Positions 1-12,018 are shown, numbered from the stretch's first letter. The stretch is DNA of 64,000 nucleotides from Diogma glabrata (GCA_963693315.1 OY856186.1:370972850-371036849), one strand, 5' to 3'. Numbers and translations are program-made. Notes: a model not told the origin generated them from the letters alone.

Positions 1-2300
1 TGTTTCCCAACTTTCCTGGGAATATAATTGGTATGAATACAATCAAAAAGTTTATTAATACAATAACACTAGGGGATATGGGTCCGACTAGGGTCAGCGT
101 TGAATCCCGAATCTTTCTCACAACCCACTACATCGACAATGACAACGAAACGTTTTTTGTGTTCTAGCTAAAATACATTTTACATATTATGCTTAATTTA
201 TTCTTTTCAGATAATTCAGTTGTTTCAGTCAAATCGAACACGACTAATACGAAATATTTCTCTATAGCAGGCTAGTGTAAAAATCCCCTAAATTTTATTT
301 CGTTTATTTTCGTTTTCAATTGATTGACAAATTGATTGAAGGTCTGTAGCCTGCTTATCTTGTTTTGCAAAGAAATAACAAATCAATTTTATGAATTGTT
401 TCTTTAATTTCTAATCAATAGAAAATATAAATAAAAGTTAAGATGCAGAAGAAAGAAATCTTAAAATAATTTTTTTAAAATCTTTCTCTATGCATGAATT
501 TCATTTTTAATTTTCCGAAAAAAAGAAAGTGAAAAATGAATTTAAGCACTGCTAAAATTTTTAAACAAATATTTTTTAAGCCTGAAATAAATAGAATCTA
601 AAATAATACGTCTATCCAATCCGCAAGCAAAGCATAAACTAAATTGAAATTCGAAGAGAAAATATAAAATACTAAATATAAATTTAATAAATTTCGTTTA
701 TGTTTCGTTTTTTATTTTTCTTCTTTACTTTTTAGTCGTTTTTTGTGTATTATATATATATGATTTACATTATTTTTCCGCTGACTAATTTCTCGGCTAC
801 TCAACAAACGCCAGATTATTAACTGATGAACACGTTTATTACGCAACGTTTCGTACGTTGTGGTAATGAATTTGATGACTAAGAGTAAAGACAATTATAG
901 AAACTGTATGTAACTATTGATTATATTAATGTATAGTAAATCTAGGTAATAAAAAAGTTCGCATTGCAAATGCTTTACAAAATAATGTTTCACAGTACAA
1001 AATATAATAAAAAAAATTCAGGCAAGTGCGAATATAATTGTGTATATAATATTTGAGAAAAAACAGTTTAGTATAGTTTCACGTTTATTTCAAATTATAA
1101 CTAGTAAAAAAATTTTAGTTTCGACTTAGCAAAATCCCTACACCCATGAATTTTTTTAAATTTTTCCTTTGGAAATTCGTAGATAAGGGGGGGACAAAAC
1201 AAAATTTACAGTTTTGAAAATATGTCGAAAATTGTGCTTTCAAAAATTACAAAAAAAACTGTTTTGCACTACAAAAAAAATCACCTTTCATATGACACAC
1301 CACATTGATCAAAAATAATTTTTTTTTTCAAAATTTCTACTTTAAACCCCCTGTAATGAAGATTTGAAATTATAACAACCAAAAAAAAAATTTTGTTTCG
1401 ATTTAGAAAAATCCCTGCACCCATGAATTTTTTAAAATTTTTTGTTTTGTAATGTTCGAAGTTAAGGAGAGGGACAAAAAAAACCACCCGTTTTTTGTAA
1501 TAACTCAAAAACTAAGCAGTTGAAATTTCAATGAACATTTTTTTAAAATACTTCCATTTTTTTCGATTTTTCTAGACCAAACTCGATTCCTCAAAAAAAA
1601 CTTTTGTTTTACTATCTTCTTACCTATGTCAATAAAATATAGATAAAAATAAATATTTGATTTTTTTTTGTGTCATCAGGTGTGGGAAAACACATTTAAT
1701 AGAAGGTAGAAAATTTCAAGTTGATAGCACATATAGTTTGTGAGTAAATTGATTATGTAGAAATTCGGACGGACACCGAAGTCTCACCAATAGGGTACCG
1801 TTTTTACTTTTTCAAAGTACGGAACCCTAAAAATTGTCAAAATAAAACTGGTAGTACTGTGTTTTGTGTTTTTGCAACTTTTTCACAGATTTGAATCCTA
1901 AAATATGGCACTCTGCTCCTTTTTGAAATTTGCAATATTTATTCAGCAAAAATGTACCTACAGAGGATGAGTGTAGCGAAAACAAAATTTGACATAAAAT
2001 GGGACAAACTGGTTGTGCTTTCCAGATGGTATGTTTTTTTTTATGAAAATCGAATTGCACTCGGTAGGGTATAAATAACTGTGTGACATAACCAGTTATT
2101 AACCAACCATTAAAAGATCATTTGATGCATGAAAAATGTAAGGCAACAATAAAAAAATTATTTAAATAAAATACAACAATTAGAAATTTAGAGGTACTTG
2201 CAAGAATTTTTGTATTAGAATTCTTATAATAGATTTTGAATTGAAATAAGATTTATTATGAAAATTATGAATTTATGTTATTTAAGTAATAAAGAGGAGA
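1..2300. other. AT-rich non-coding DNA with repeat remnants
   Basis: No convincing gene. Two diverged direct copies of a roughly 270-bp unit are visible at about 1090-1230 and 1370-1510; both contain 'cacccatgaattttt' followed by a run ending in 'gggacaaa'. The stretch 1755-1830, with 'aatagggtaccgttttt' and then 'cggaaccctaaaaa', resembles the end of a dispersed arthropod repeat built on the inverted words GGGTNCCG and CGGAACCC; that comparison is from memory and unverified. The short open frames here have no recognisable domains. Confidence 0.6.
266..356 (+). mobile_element. Truncated copy of the AGCAGGCTACAGACC MITE
   Basis: Starts 'agcaggcta', jumps straight to 'gtgtaaaaatcccctaaa', and ends with the full right arm '...ggtctgtagcctgct'. 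The same sequence with both arms occurs at 9386-9522, so this copy has lost most of its left arm. The flanks TAT on the left and TAT on the right look like a short target-site duplication. Confidence 0.75.
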
Positions 2301-2767
2301 AAGTTCTGGACAATCACCGACATTTTTGGTCCTTTGAGCCGGATCAAAACTAAAATGTATTTTTCGACCAACAAGCGTGCATCAAATCTATTAACTTTGG
2401 AATATGTTTTAATTTTTATTTCTGTTATATACAATTTTAAATATTCTGCATATGCAAATGATAACTTTTTTCCAATTTTTAAATAATAAGTTAGTCTTCA
2501 ATATAATATGGAAAGTGAGTAGTATTTTTTGATTCACAAAAATCTTTGAAACAATATCATGTTTAGGGTATAAAAGATCAGGTGGAATTAGAATGTTTCT
2601 TAAGCGCATACAACTACGCCTCGTTAAAAGTTTAAATTCAATGTTAAAAGTTTTTTGTTATTGTAATTTAACAACATTTATTAAACAACGATCAGTTTGA
2701 TTTGGATAAATTCGTTGAAGTCGCAATAAATATGGAAAAGTCTTTGAAAGAATAGCAGGAAATAAAA

Positions 2768-3807
2768 TTGTTAGAAGTCAACCGGGTTTATCATGACAGT
2801 TGTTCAAGCTCGTCAGTGGGGGTAAAACCTCATCATGGTGCAGATTTTGTCAACCTTCTTCATCTGCATCAAACAGTCAAAGTCAATACAGTATACAAAA
2901 CTTCATCAAATGTCATCGTTGTGGTCGTGTACATGATATCCGTTTTGTCCTGCAAAAGATTGGATATGTTTTAAATGCAATAATCAATTTTATACGTCTA
3001 CAGTATGTCGAGCTCACAGAAACTGTCAAATCAATTTTGTGAATTTTTTTGATGGTGTTTCACAATCGCGGCTTTTAAACTAATTATTGAAGGTGTAGAC
3101 TTTGAGATGGAAGTTATAGATACTGGAGCTGGAACAACCATTGCCAGTATTCAAGAATATAGGGATAAATTCAATAATACATAATTAATAGAATGTCATA
3201 ATGTACATACTTTCAACTATTTCAGGTCGAAATTTAAAACTAGTTGGGAAAATACAAGTTCATGTGAATTTCGGTAAATAAATTTATTTATTAAAAATGG
3301 TGATACAAAATACAGTGCGTTACTTTAAAGTATGTATTTTTTCAATATACTTGCTTGCCTCTTGGTGTTGCTAGTGCACCAGTTCTAGTTCTACAGATGC
3401 AAGCCCTTATAGAAGAAAAACCGGTAATGTTTATTTCGTGCACATTGTCCGCTGCAGAGACAAAATATTCTCAGTTTCACAGAGAAGCATTAACTGTTGT
3501 TTATGAAGTCAAAAAATGCCACAAATACATATATGGTAAAGAATTTACCATATATATACTGATTATCAAACACTCAGGGAAATATTCCTTTCTTGCAAAA
3601 ATATTCCTGGTAAGTATAGCGATAACGAGATTGCAGCGGGCGACAATTATCTTATCAATGTATAAATACAAGATATTACACAATCCAGGGTCAAAGCTGG
3701 CGAATGCGGATTGTCTTTCACGATTATTAGTTAATCGTATAAACATAAATGCTATTAATTCCTGTTGTGAAATACCAAGTAATTTAGAACAAGTTAGTCT
3801 TTGTTAA
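2768..3807 (+). pseudogene. Decayed Ty3/gypsy gag-protease-RNase H remnant
   Basis: Three pieces of an LTR retrotransposon lie in order but in different frames. At about 2910-3030 is a gag zinc-knuckle region, with KCHRCGRVHD in one frame and a further Cys-rich segment (CRAHRNC) in another. At about 3095-3170 is an aspartic protease with the catalytic DTGAG motif. At 3355-3750 is the end of reverse transcriptase (LPLGVASAP) followed directly by RNase H: AAETKYSQFHREAL carries the catalytic Glu, and the segment ends HNPGSKLANADCLSRL. The polymerase palm is missing between 3250 and 3355, and stops and frameshifts separate the parts, so it cannot work. The assignment to Ty3/gypsy rests on the RNase H motifs and the zinc-knuckle style. 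No LTRs were identified around it. Confidence 0.8.
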
Positions 3808-5237
3808 AGTGTTAAATTACGTGAAGTATGGATGGCCCAGCACGGTCAGTGAAAATTTAAAATTAAACCACTGCAGAACGACATATACCAACTGTCAAAT
3901 AAGCATTTGCAAAATTTTCGATGGAGAAGCAACATATATCATTCTCAGACCAAGTAAACAAATTTTTATTGCAATTTAGAAATTCATAATTCACCAGTAC
4001 AAATACAACAAATACAATAGGAGCCAATTAAAATCTGTATTCAAAGCCTACGAAAAAGGCTTTGTTTAAGGAGACCAGACGTCCCACTTTTGGCGGGACA
4101 GTCCCGATTGAAATATTGAATAATTGGCGGGACAGTCCTGATTGAAAAATAAAATAATCCGTTAAAGTTTAGTTATTTTATCTTGAGTTTTACGCATCCT
4201 TTTACTCAAAATTCTGAATATAGTGCTGTTTCCGAAAATGATCTTTTCAATGAAGTATCATTATTAAAAAAAATATATTGATAAGGAAAAAGTTAGAGTT
4301 TGGGGATCTGGAAAAATCACAAGCAAGAACAAATGGTTAGAAATATTTCATTTTGAAAGAAACCGTATTACATACAATAATGTAATAAAAATTCTGCAAT
4401 ACGCATTTTTTCTACGGTTAACAAAGTGTGGACATCAGAAAAATCGTAATTAAGTGTTGAAAATAGTGTTTCTGATTTCTCGACCTTTTATGAATATCGA
4501 GATTTGAGAATTTCGATTTTATCAACGATTGTGTTTCTCGAAAAATCGGAAATAATTATTTGAATTTCTCGAGATTCTCGAGAATTATTAAAAATTAATT
4601 TTAACAAGAAATGGATCCCTAAAAAAATAATAAATCAACTAAATACTTATGAATTTATGGGGTATTTTTGAGATCAATTAAACTCAAGTAACTAAGGAAG
4701 CAATTGGAATTTTTTCAAATCAAAGGAATGGTTAGAAGTTTCTCAGAAAAAAACTGAAATCTACGGCTTGGCAGCTCAAACAATCAAAAAAGTTGCACTA
4801 ACAGCAAAGACTAGCTTCCCGTTAACACAGTTTATATTTTCCATCCTTGAGCCAACAAACTACATGTCTTGCTTTATCGTAATTTTACATTTAACCGATC
4901 ACCATACAAAGAACCTATTGATCGCCCCTTTCAACATATGATTTTCTGAATTTATTGTTATGTATTCGCATCATCCATACCTAGATAATATTATGGTATT
5001 TCTTTGTGTTGGTATATAAAACAAAACAAAAGAGATGCGAATATGAAAACTGAAAACTCTAAATATCACCATTTCTATTAATAACCATCGGTACACCTGA
5101 TATTTTCTTTGATCCATTCGAAACATCAAGGTTATAATAGTTTTTAATTATATATTTGTATTCTATCGAATTTTGTTTATTTTCCTTGTTTATATAAAAA
5201 CGAAACAGAAGAATTGCTATCGTTTAAATTTCTCTCT
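3808..5237. other. AT-rich DNA, no gene seen
   Basis: Mostly unstructured AT-rich sequence. At 4078-4145 a short direct duplication carries 'ggcgggacagtcc' twice ('ggcgggacagtcccgattgaa' type, then 'ggcgggacagtcctgattgaa' type), perhaps the end of a dispersed element. Purines and pyrimidines alternate in runs such as 'ctcgagattctcgaga' near 4570. Nothing else is supported. Confidence 0.5.
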
Positions 5238-5689
5238 CTATAGGGTGCGTTTATGTTGGAGCTTCGATAATAGCGCCGACCATCGATGTGATTCAAGCGA
5301 AGAAAATGAATACATGCTTTCAAATAAGAGTGTTTATGTTGAAGCATCGATAAAAGAGTCAAGCATCGAGTCAAGAGTCGATAAACGATTTGTTCTTTGT
5401 TGACGCTACTATCAAAGCTCTGATCGATGCCCATTTTATTTATTTTATAAAAAAATACATAAAAATAAAAATATTAGTTATAATTAATTTAAATTTTCAA
5501 AGTTTATGGAAAATTGATAATTAAATTAATTAATTTTAAGTTTATTGTGTATATTTTTGTAAATTTTATTAAAATTCTCGAAGTTCCAACATAAACACTG
5601 TAAAAGAATAGCGCTATTCAACGTTTTTATCACTGCTTGACTCGATGCTTGTCTCGTTTATCGAAGCTTTAACATAAACAGACCCATAG
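5238..5689. mobile_element. MITE with about 32-bp terminal inverted repeats
   Basis: The left end 'ctatagggtgcgtttatg' plus 'ttggagcttcgataa' is the reverse complement, with a few mismatches, of the right end at about 5658-5689 ('ttatcgaagctttaac', 'ataaacagacccatag'). A subterminal copy of GTTTATGTTGAAGCATCGATAA-like sequence lies at about 5331-5353. At 452 bp, with an AT-rich centre and no coding potential, it fits a non-autonomous DNA transposon. The target duplication is unresolved because the ends lie in a CTATA context. Confidence 0.7.
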
Positions 5690-7370
5690 TATAATAAAAC
5701 AAAGAAAATAATGAATTGTTGCAATACATGAACATCTCCAGTTCTTTTTGCTTGTATTTTTAAATGAAGAAAAGGATGTTCATAATTTATGTTCGTGTTT
5801 TACGTATTAATGAACCAACAAGAAGATATTTGTGTGGTAGATGGAATAACCTGTGGCTTCGTAATTTTTTTTTATATCAACCTACTGTGTATAACAAATG
5901 AAAGGAATGTATTGCAATCAACCTCTTCTCTTTCGTTTAATTTTAGAAAAAATACTATTTAGGGTTTGATTTTACAGAAATAATATTAGTCCGCGCTTGA
6001 TATTAAAAAGAAATCGTTTAGAGTTTGTGATTTTATTTTCAAGATAAATAAACTATAATTATTGGAAATCGGAATTCAAAAAAAGAAAATTAATTAATTT
6101 ATTTTTCTTATTACTCGAATCGGAATCTAAAATAAAATCAAAAGATAGAACTCAGAAGTTGAGTCGCGGATTGTGGTTCGAAATACATCAATTAAACTTT
6201 CCGAAACGTGATTAGTGGTCAAATAAATATTAAAACGGAAATTTTAGTTTACCCTTAATGGTATATAAAAGAAAAATATGGGAAAAAGAAAAAATGGACG
6301 AAATTTTATTGTACACAAAATTAATTAAATTATACTAAATTTATTGATGAAAAATTGTATAGTGTTTTATTGTTTGTGGAGAAGAAAAGAAAAGATAAAA
6401 AAGAAAAAATATAATAAAAAAGGAAAAATTGCATACCTAACTATTTGTATTGCTCTATTTATTGTGTCGTGAAGGTCGATAGAGGTAATAAGCAGCACGT
6501 TCGAGATGTTATAAGATGCAGCTTGGGTAAGTTCGTTCCTTATTAAAATTGCAATTTTATATTGATACCTATAGTTTGGAATTGATACGGACGTCGGCAC
6601 GTTGGCTGAATTAATGATTTTTTTATTACAATTGATACGTCGGATCGCATACGAGTGGATTGTATACTATTTGATGGTGCAAAAATTGCTACAGGTATAT
6701 ACTGTATTTGTGTAGGCTAGAGGTTATTACAAATGAAGCGTGAGTGGACGAAGTTGTTACAGTGAACATAGTATTGATGGGATTGATACAATAATCGCAT
6801 ATAATTTTTGATAGTAACCACGACGTTGAATATGTGCTATTACTGCAGGGTGACTATGCAGGAAAAAACCGACAAACAACTAATATAAGTTACATTGTTT
6901 TTTTGTATTATTATTATTCTTGTTTTTATGATACTCTGTATCTAATATTTCATTGATTGTATGTTCTGGATGTGAGTTATTAATACTAGTTTAAATGGAG
7001 ATTTGACTTGGGCAAGGGCCGTATCGTTACTTGTTTGTTTACATATCCTGGCATAACAGTACCATATAGTACCGTTACTACAGCTTCAGAGGCAAAGGTT
7101 TCAGAGGTTAGCGCGAAAAGCAGTTTTTGTACATAGAACAGCATACCCTTGACAAAGACACAGCGGTTCCCAAGTTTGAAATTAAAATTCTTTTATTCGT
7201 TCATCTAAACAGTCTTAGGATGGTCTGCAATCAAAGTATGACACATACAATAAGTCTTTGGAAAACATAATCAAACCAACCGACAATTGCACGGTGTTTT
7301 ACTAGAAAAATCGAGTGATATACTTGAGGTAGCAGCACCTAATCAATCACTGGTGGAAGTTTTAAGGGCA
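5690..7370. other. AT-rich DNA, no gene seen
   Basis: No domain-bearing reading frame and no clear repeat structure. Base composition is slightly less extreme after about 6400. I see nothing that supports a gene. Confidence 0.5.
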
Positions 7371-7379
7371 CAGGCTCAG

Positions 7380-8158
7380 AACAAAAAGGCAGACTTCAGC
7401 TCCAGGTTACAGCACGAAGAAGAAAGATCAAAATGTAAGTTAATAAAGAAATTGTAAACCAACTTCAAAACCATTAACTACAGGAATGTAATGCTAAACT
7501 TCAAAACAAGTATTGGTTACACTGCAGAAGGTCTGATAACGTCACTCGTGATTGCTTAATGAATTACGTCCAGAATAGCTACAGAACTATAGGAATTCAC
7601 ATCAACCAACCGAGACAGCTGCAATCAAGAGATAGGAATATCAGGTTAGTAAAAAATAAACCATATATAGCAGAGTCAACAACCACAAATACAGCAATTC
7701 TCAAAGCAACACTTGCAACTCACAAGTAGGAGCAGTTCCAAGACTATTTAGTGTTTAAGAAAGTAAAGACCTAATCTGTTCCAAACCCAACTTCAATCAA
7801 ATTACCCCCTACACAACAAAGCAATGAAATCTAATACTAATTTATCCAATGGCTAACATAGCATTGCGCAACTATTGATGGAATCCAAAACTGAGAAAAA
7901 AAATTTCGGGTCGTGCAGGATGGTGTAAACATAAGAACGGACGGTATCTTATATCTAAATGTTCTAGGAAATCGAACAGAGGTAAGCTCTGTAGTGAAGA
8001 AGTGGAAAATTCATTTAGAACAAAGCATCAAACCGATTGGGTTTGGCAGGCAAGCAACCAAAGGAAAGCGATCATATGAAACAATAAATTTTTTAAAACC
8101 GACCCCGAATAAAGGTCTACCATCGAAGACAATGATTAAAGTCCCGACGCCAGTTTAG
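7380..8158 (+). pseudogene. Possible retrotransposon gag relic and unrecognised 81-aa frame
   Basis: At about 7480-7580 one frame reads a segment like NAKLQNKYWLHC followed by TRDCLMNYVQ. This resembles a decayed CCHC gag zinc knuckle whose first cysteine is lost. Downstream, 7913-8158 is an open frame of 81 codons (MQDGVNIRTDGILYLNV..., ending TMIKVPTPV) with no family I can name. It may be the continuing, decayed interior of the same element. Stops separate the pieces. The retrotransposon origin is an inference from the knuckle pattern only. Confidence 0.35.
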
Positions 8159-9385
8159 GTCACACGAAACTAAATGAGAATACCGATTGTCAAGCCATTC
8201 GTAATGGAGAACAATGCATTCGTAATGGAGAAGTATGCATCAAAATACATAGAATCATTATACAAATCAGACAAAGTTAAAAATATCGAATCCACAATTA
8301 GTCGAGGCAATGAAGCAAAAAAGTTCGGAATTCTTTAGACAAAGACGAATCGTAATGCGGTTTTTTGCATTCGCTTCTAAAAATCATTTGTAAAAACCAT
8401 CCCTGTTTATTTTTTGTAGAAACTGGGAATTGCATTGCTGCAGCCAAAAATGCATTCAAAAAATGGATTTTTTGAGACGGTTTTTGGAAGATTAAAGAAC
8501 TTTGTAAATAAGAGTCAGAACCGGCCCAAATTGGGTTCCCGGGGTTTTTCGAGGTCGATGATCACGATTATGATGTTCAAATTGAGCCACAGCCGACCTG
8601 GAGCTCAGGAACGCCGATGAACGTCATCTGCGTGAGACTCTCCCAAAATTCACGCTTGGAAGGAGAGAAACTTGGCGCCCGGGGGTGTTTTTGTCGCTGA
8701 ATTCAAATATGGCATCGGTGAACACTCCCTGGACACCTGGTGCTCCTGATCACTGATATGCACGAAAAATATCACTCACATAACTATTCGTAATAAATAT
8801 ATCTCGTGGCAACATAAATGCTCAAAAAATTTCAATAAAATAAACACTTGTTTCTCCTGACTATGGAACTTTGGTAATGTATTTCGGTAACGGTTTCTAG
8901 TGCCACCACCTGCTCGTTCTACGCGTTGGTGGGCGGGGCCTAGACTTAGGAGAAAGTTTCTGTGTACACTTACACAAAAGCGTTTCGAGCGTTGGGAGAA
9001 ACGTGAAAGGCCGCTCGGCAAAGTTCGGAGATCTAGCCGGAGATTATTCTCATAATTCTCCTCGCTCTATTCAAAACCGGCATTTAGAATTTTACAGGAC
9101 TGGATCAACTTTTTTGAGGGCCCCAGGCGAGAGTTACATCTTATATATTAATACGCAAAAAAAACTTTGTACAGCCTAAGGCTTTTTTCTTCGAATTTTG
9201 ATTCATTTCAAATTTTCACTGCTAACCGATATTAGTGTAACTTAGATTTTTAAGATTTTTGGGATTTTTCGGATAAATAAAAAAGTTATAGACGAATTAA
9301 AATGTATTTTTGAATTTAACGGCCTCCTTCATACAATATCAAATGGAATTGCCCAAGAATATATTTTTTTTTCACAAAAACGATA

Positions 9386-9522
9386 AGCAGGCTACAGACC
9401 TTCAATCAATTTGTCAATCAATTCGAAAACGAAACCAAACGAAATAAAATTTAGTGTAAAAATCCCCTAAATTTTATTTCGTTTATTTTCGTTTTCAATT
9501 GATTGAAGGTCTGTAGCCTGCT
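9386..9522. mobile_element. 137-bp MITE, AGCAGGCTACAGACC ends
   Basis: The left end 'agcaggctacagaccttcaa' is the exact reverse complement of the right end. The arms continue through 'aaaacgaaa' and 'aaataaaattta', with one small indel, so the element folds on itself almost completely. Flanking ATA and TTA are compatible with a 2-3 bp target duplication. A truncated sibling lies at 266-356. Confidence 0.8.
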
Positions 9523-9725
9523 TTACGATGTTATTTTGTTATTCTTTTATACATTGTATTTTATTTTTTAGTCTTCTTATGTACATTGATGTGAATGAAT
9601 GTGAAAATTTTGTTCTGTTCTTCATTTTAATTTTTAGAACTGCCAATGTGTGTGAAGTTTTTCTTATGCGTGAGGAATTAGTATTAAATAAATAAATTAG
9701 TATTTATATTGTATTTTAGATGTTT

Positions 9726-10160
9726 ACTAGGAGAGCCCGGCGTGCTTCGCTATGCTTATAAATAAAGTTTTTGCGTAGACATTTTGTTGACGTAGAAGCA
9801 ATAATTTCAAAAAGTGGTAATGAGAAATGATAGCACATAATTTTTAATTTTTCTTTTTAAATATATGAATGAAAAATAATCAGAACTCTAGCTGATCAGT
9901 TCGGATATATGAAAAATTAGCAATCAAATAAGTTAGAGATCAAATAAGCTTACTTGAAAACTTATTTGATCGCTAATTTGTCATATATCCGAGCTGATCA
10001 GCTGGAGTTCTGATTATTTTTCATTCATATATTTAAAAAGAAAAATTATATGCTAGCATTTCTCATTACCACTTTTTGAAATCATTGCTTCTACGTCAAC
10101 AAAATGTCTACGCAAAAATTTTTAATAAAAGGGTAGCGAAGCACGCCGGGCCCTCCTAGT
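9726..10160. mobile_element. 435-bp foldback MITE (ACTAGGAG...GCCCGGCGTGCTTCGCTA ends)
   Basis: Two arms of about 200 nt pair almost end to end. The left reads 'gcccggcgtgcttcgcta', then 'gcgtagacattttgttgacg', then 'gaatgaaaaataatcagaac', then 'gctgatcag'. The right arm is its reverse complement, ending 'tagcgaagcacgccgggccc' plus 'tcctagt'. The central loop is only a few tens of bases. There is no coding capacity. The ends are GC-rich and well conserved between arms, as expected of a MITE under terminal recognition. Confidence 0.85.
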
Positions 10161-10196
10161 ATTAATGAATGTGTGAAATTATGAGACCATTTTCGG

Positions 10197-10870
10197 TTAG
10201 TCTTTTGCGATCGTGTGAGGAAAACCCTCGGAGACGACATTTAGGCCCAGGTTCCGGTGCAATAGGAGTTCGGCGGATTGTTTTCGATGTGAAATTTGGA
10301 TTAAGCGCCCCGAAAAACGCCCCACAATAATTTTCGGGTTCTTTTTGCCGATTTCGTCAGGAAAATTTTCGGGGATGACGTACGCGTCCAGGTTCCGACA
10401 CACCAGGTGTCCGAGGGGTGTTTGCCGATGCCAAATTTGGATTCAAAGACCCAAAAACCGCTGGGCGCCGACGCCTCCTTCCCCGCGTGATTTTCGGGAG
10501 AGTCCCTCGGAGATGCCGTTCAGGTCTAGGTTCCGGTATACCAGGTGTTCGGGGGGATCATTTTCAACGGGGGAATTTGGATTCAGCGCCCCAAAAAACG
10601 CCCTAACAATGATTTTCGGGTTGTTTTTGTCGATATTGTCAGGAAAATTATCGGGGATGACGTCCGCGTCCAGGTTCGGGTGCTCTAGGTGTCAGGGGGA
10701 TGATCACCGATGCCATATTTGGATTCAGCGACCCAAAAAAACCCTGGTCGCCGGGTTTCTCTCCTTCTCCGCGTGATTTTCGTTAGAGTCTCACGGAGAT
10801 GACGTTCATCGGCGTTCCTGAGCTCCAAGTCGGCTGTGGGTCAACTTGAACATCATAATCGTGATCAGCG
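10197..10870. repeat. GC-rich tandem repeat, units near 160 bp
   Basis: Successive units repeat the order 'ggagatgacgt', 'ccaggttccg', 'ccaggtgt', 'ggggatgat', 'tttggattcagcg', 'cccaaaaa', then 'ccgcgtgattttcg'. About four diverged units are present here, and another lies inverted at about 8600-8755. Open frames across it (for example 10345-10776) are by-products of high GC content and have no domains. Confidence 0.7.
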
Positions 10871-11135
10871 ACCTCGAAAACGCACGGAAACCTGATTTGG
10901 GCTAGTTCAGACTCTTATTTACAAAGTTCTTAAATTTTCCATAAGCCGTCTCAAAAAATGTATTTTTTTAATACATTTTTGGCTGCAGCAATGCAATTTT
11001 CGGTTTCTACAAAAAAAACAGGGACGGTTTTTACAAATAATTTTTGGAAGCGAATGCAAAAAACCGCATTCCGATCCGTCTTAGTCTAAAGAATTCCGAT
11101 TTTTTGGCCTTTTTAGTGCTTCATTACGTCGACCA

Positions 11136-11819
11136 AATAAAAAAATACAATGCAAATACGACAACTAAAAAAAGAAACACAAACATAACCAAAAAAGAGT
11201 CAAACTGTCTGTTGAAAATTTAAAAACAGATTAGGGGAAAAGAATTTGAGCTAAATCGACCAAATTGGTTGAAATTGAACTCTGAAGCGCAGAAAGAAAA
11301 ATTTAATTTATGAAATAGTTCTACCAGTAATCTAATCTATACAAAATCAAAAGAGGAACTAGGCATTTCGAAACGAGAGCAAAAGGGATCAAATCCTGCA
11401 ACTCTTAGACTCAGAAAGGTATGACAAGCTCGCAAATGTAGATAGATTGTATGAAAAAAATATATGAAAGAAGAAAACATGTCACTGAAATGCGTCGAAA
11501 CATCTTTTCGGACCTAATTAAAATTTTCTTTTTTTGCAAGTCATTTGATTGTTTCAATTAAATTTCACGGTTACGTAGTTTCTCGATAGAACCAGTAGTG
11601 AAAAATAACGAGTTCTGCCCTGGTTCGAGCTTTGTAATGAACCCTAATCCTGTTATAGCAATCACTTTGCGGGTGGAGTTATTTCAGATACAACTGCTTC
11701 GTAACAGGAGAAGGTCATGCTAAGGGAGAAACGAAGAAGTTGCGCTAGAAGTGAATATCGATAACCATTCCCCCCTCACTCTCGGAACAAACTGAAAGAT
11801 AGAAAACCATTTTATGGTA
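11136..11819. other. Non-coding, no feature recognised
   Basis: AT-rich sequence with no domain-bearing frame. It might include the upstream part of the LTR whose 3' end lies at 11976, but I could not place that LTR's 5' end. Confidence 0.4.
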
Positions 11820-11879
11820 AATGTTGTTTGCGTACAATTCTACATTTGTACTGGGATCGGGAAATACATTATCCAATCC

Positions 11880-11976
11880 ACAAGATTGAAGTTAGTCGGA
11901 ATTAAACCTCACAAGGCATGCAGTTCCCTTAATGTTTCTGATAGTGATGGTACTATCAGGATAAATGTTCATTACA
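11880..11976 (+). repeat. 3' end of an LTR (U5-like)
   Basis: The words 'aaggcatgcagttcc', 'tgatagtgatggtactatca' and the terminus 'ttcattaca' match, with divergence, the ends of the LTR-like repeats at 31995-32335 and 48776-51948 ('ggcacgcagtcc', 'tgttagtgac', 'ttcattaca'). It is followed after three bases by a tRNA-Lys primer-binding site, as expected just downstream of a 5' LTR. The 5' limit of this LTR is unknown. Confidence 0.65.
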
Positions 11977-11979
11977 AAT

Positions 11980-12018
11980 TGGCGTCCAACGTGCGGCTCG
12001 AACCAACGACCCTGAGAT
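11980..12018 (+). promoter_or_regulatory. Extended tRNA-Lys primer-binding site
   Basis: TGGCGTCCAACGTGCGGCTC followed by GAACCAACGACCCTGAGATT is complementary, with about three mismatches, to the 3' half of eukaryotic tRNA-Lys including CCA. The match runs for about 37-39 nt and stops at the anticodon, whereas a usual gypsy-type site is about 18 nt. It sits three bases after an LTR terminus. The tRNA sequence used for comparison is from memory. Confidence 0.7.

Larger units (their letters stand above)
8300..11135. repeat. Compound inverted repeat, about 450-bp arms, GC-rich
   Basis: The left arm (about 8300-8750) is the reverse complement of the right arm (about 10680-11135). Both hold 'gcggttttttgcattcgctt', then 'attgcattgctgcagcc', then the GC-rich block 'caggaacgccgatgaacgtc', with scattered mismatches. 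Between them are non-coding sequence, a 137-bp MITE and a 435-bp foldback. The GC-rich parts stand out strongly from the AT-rich surroundings. It could be a composite non-autonomous DNA element or an inverted duplication of a tandem-repeat locus. No target duplication was found at the ends. Confidence 0.75.

Noticed and set aside
10345..10776. 143-codon frame in the GC-rich island
   Set aside because: Repeats with the tandem unit, no recognisable domain, and open mainly because high GC lowers stop frequency.
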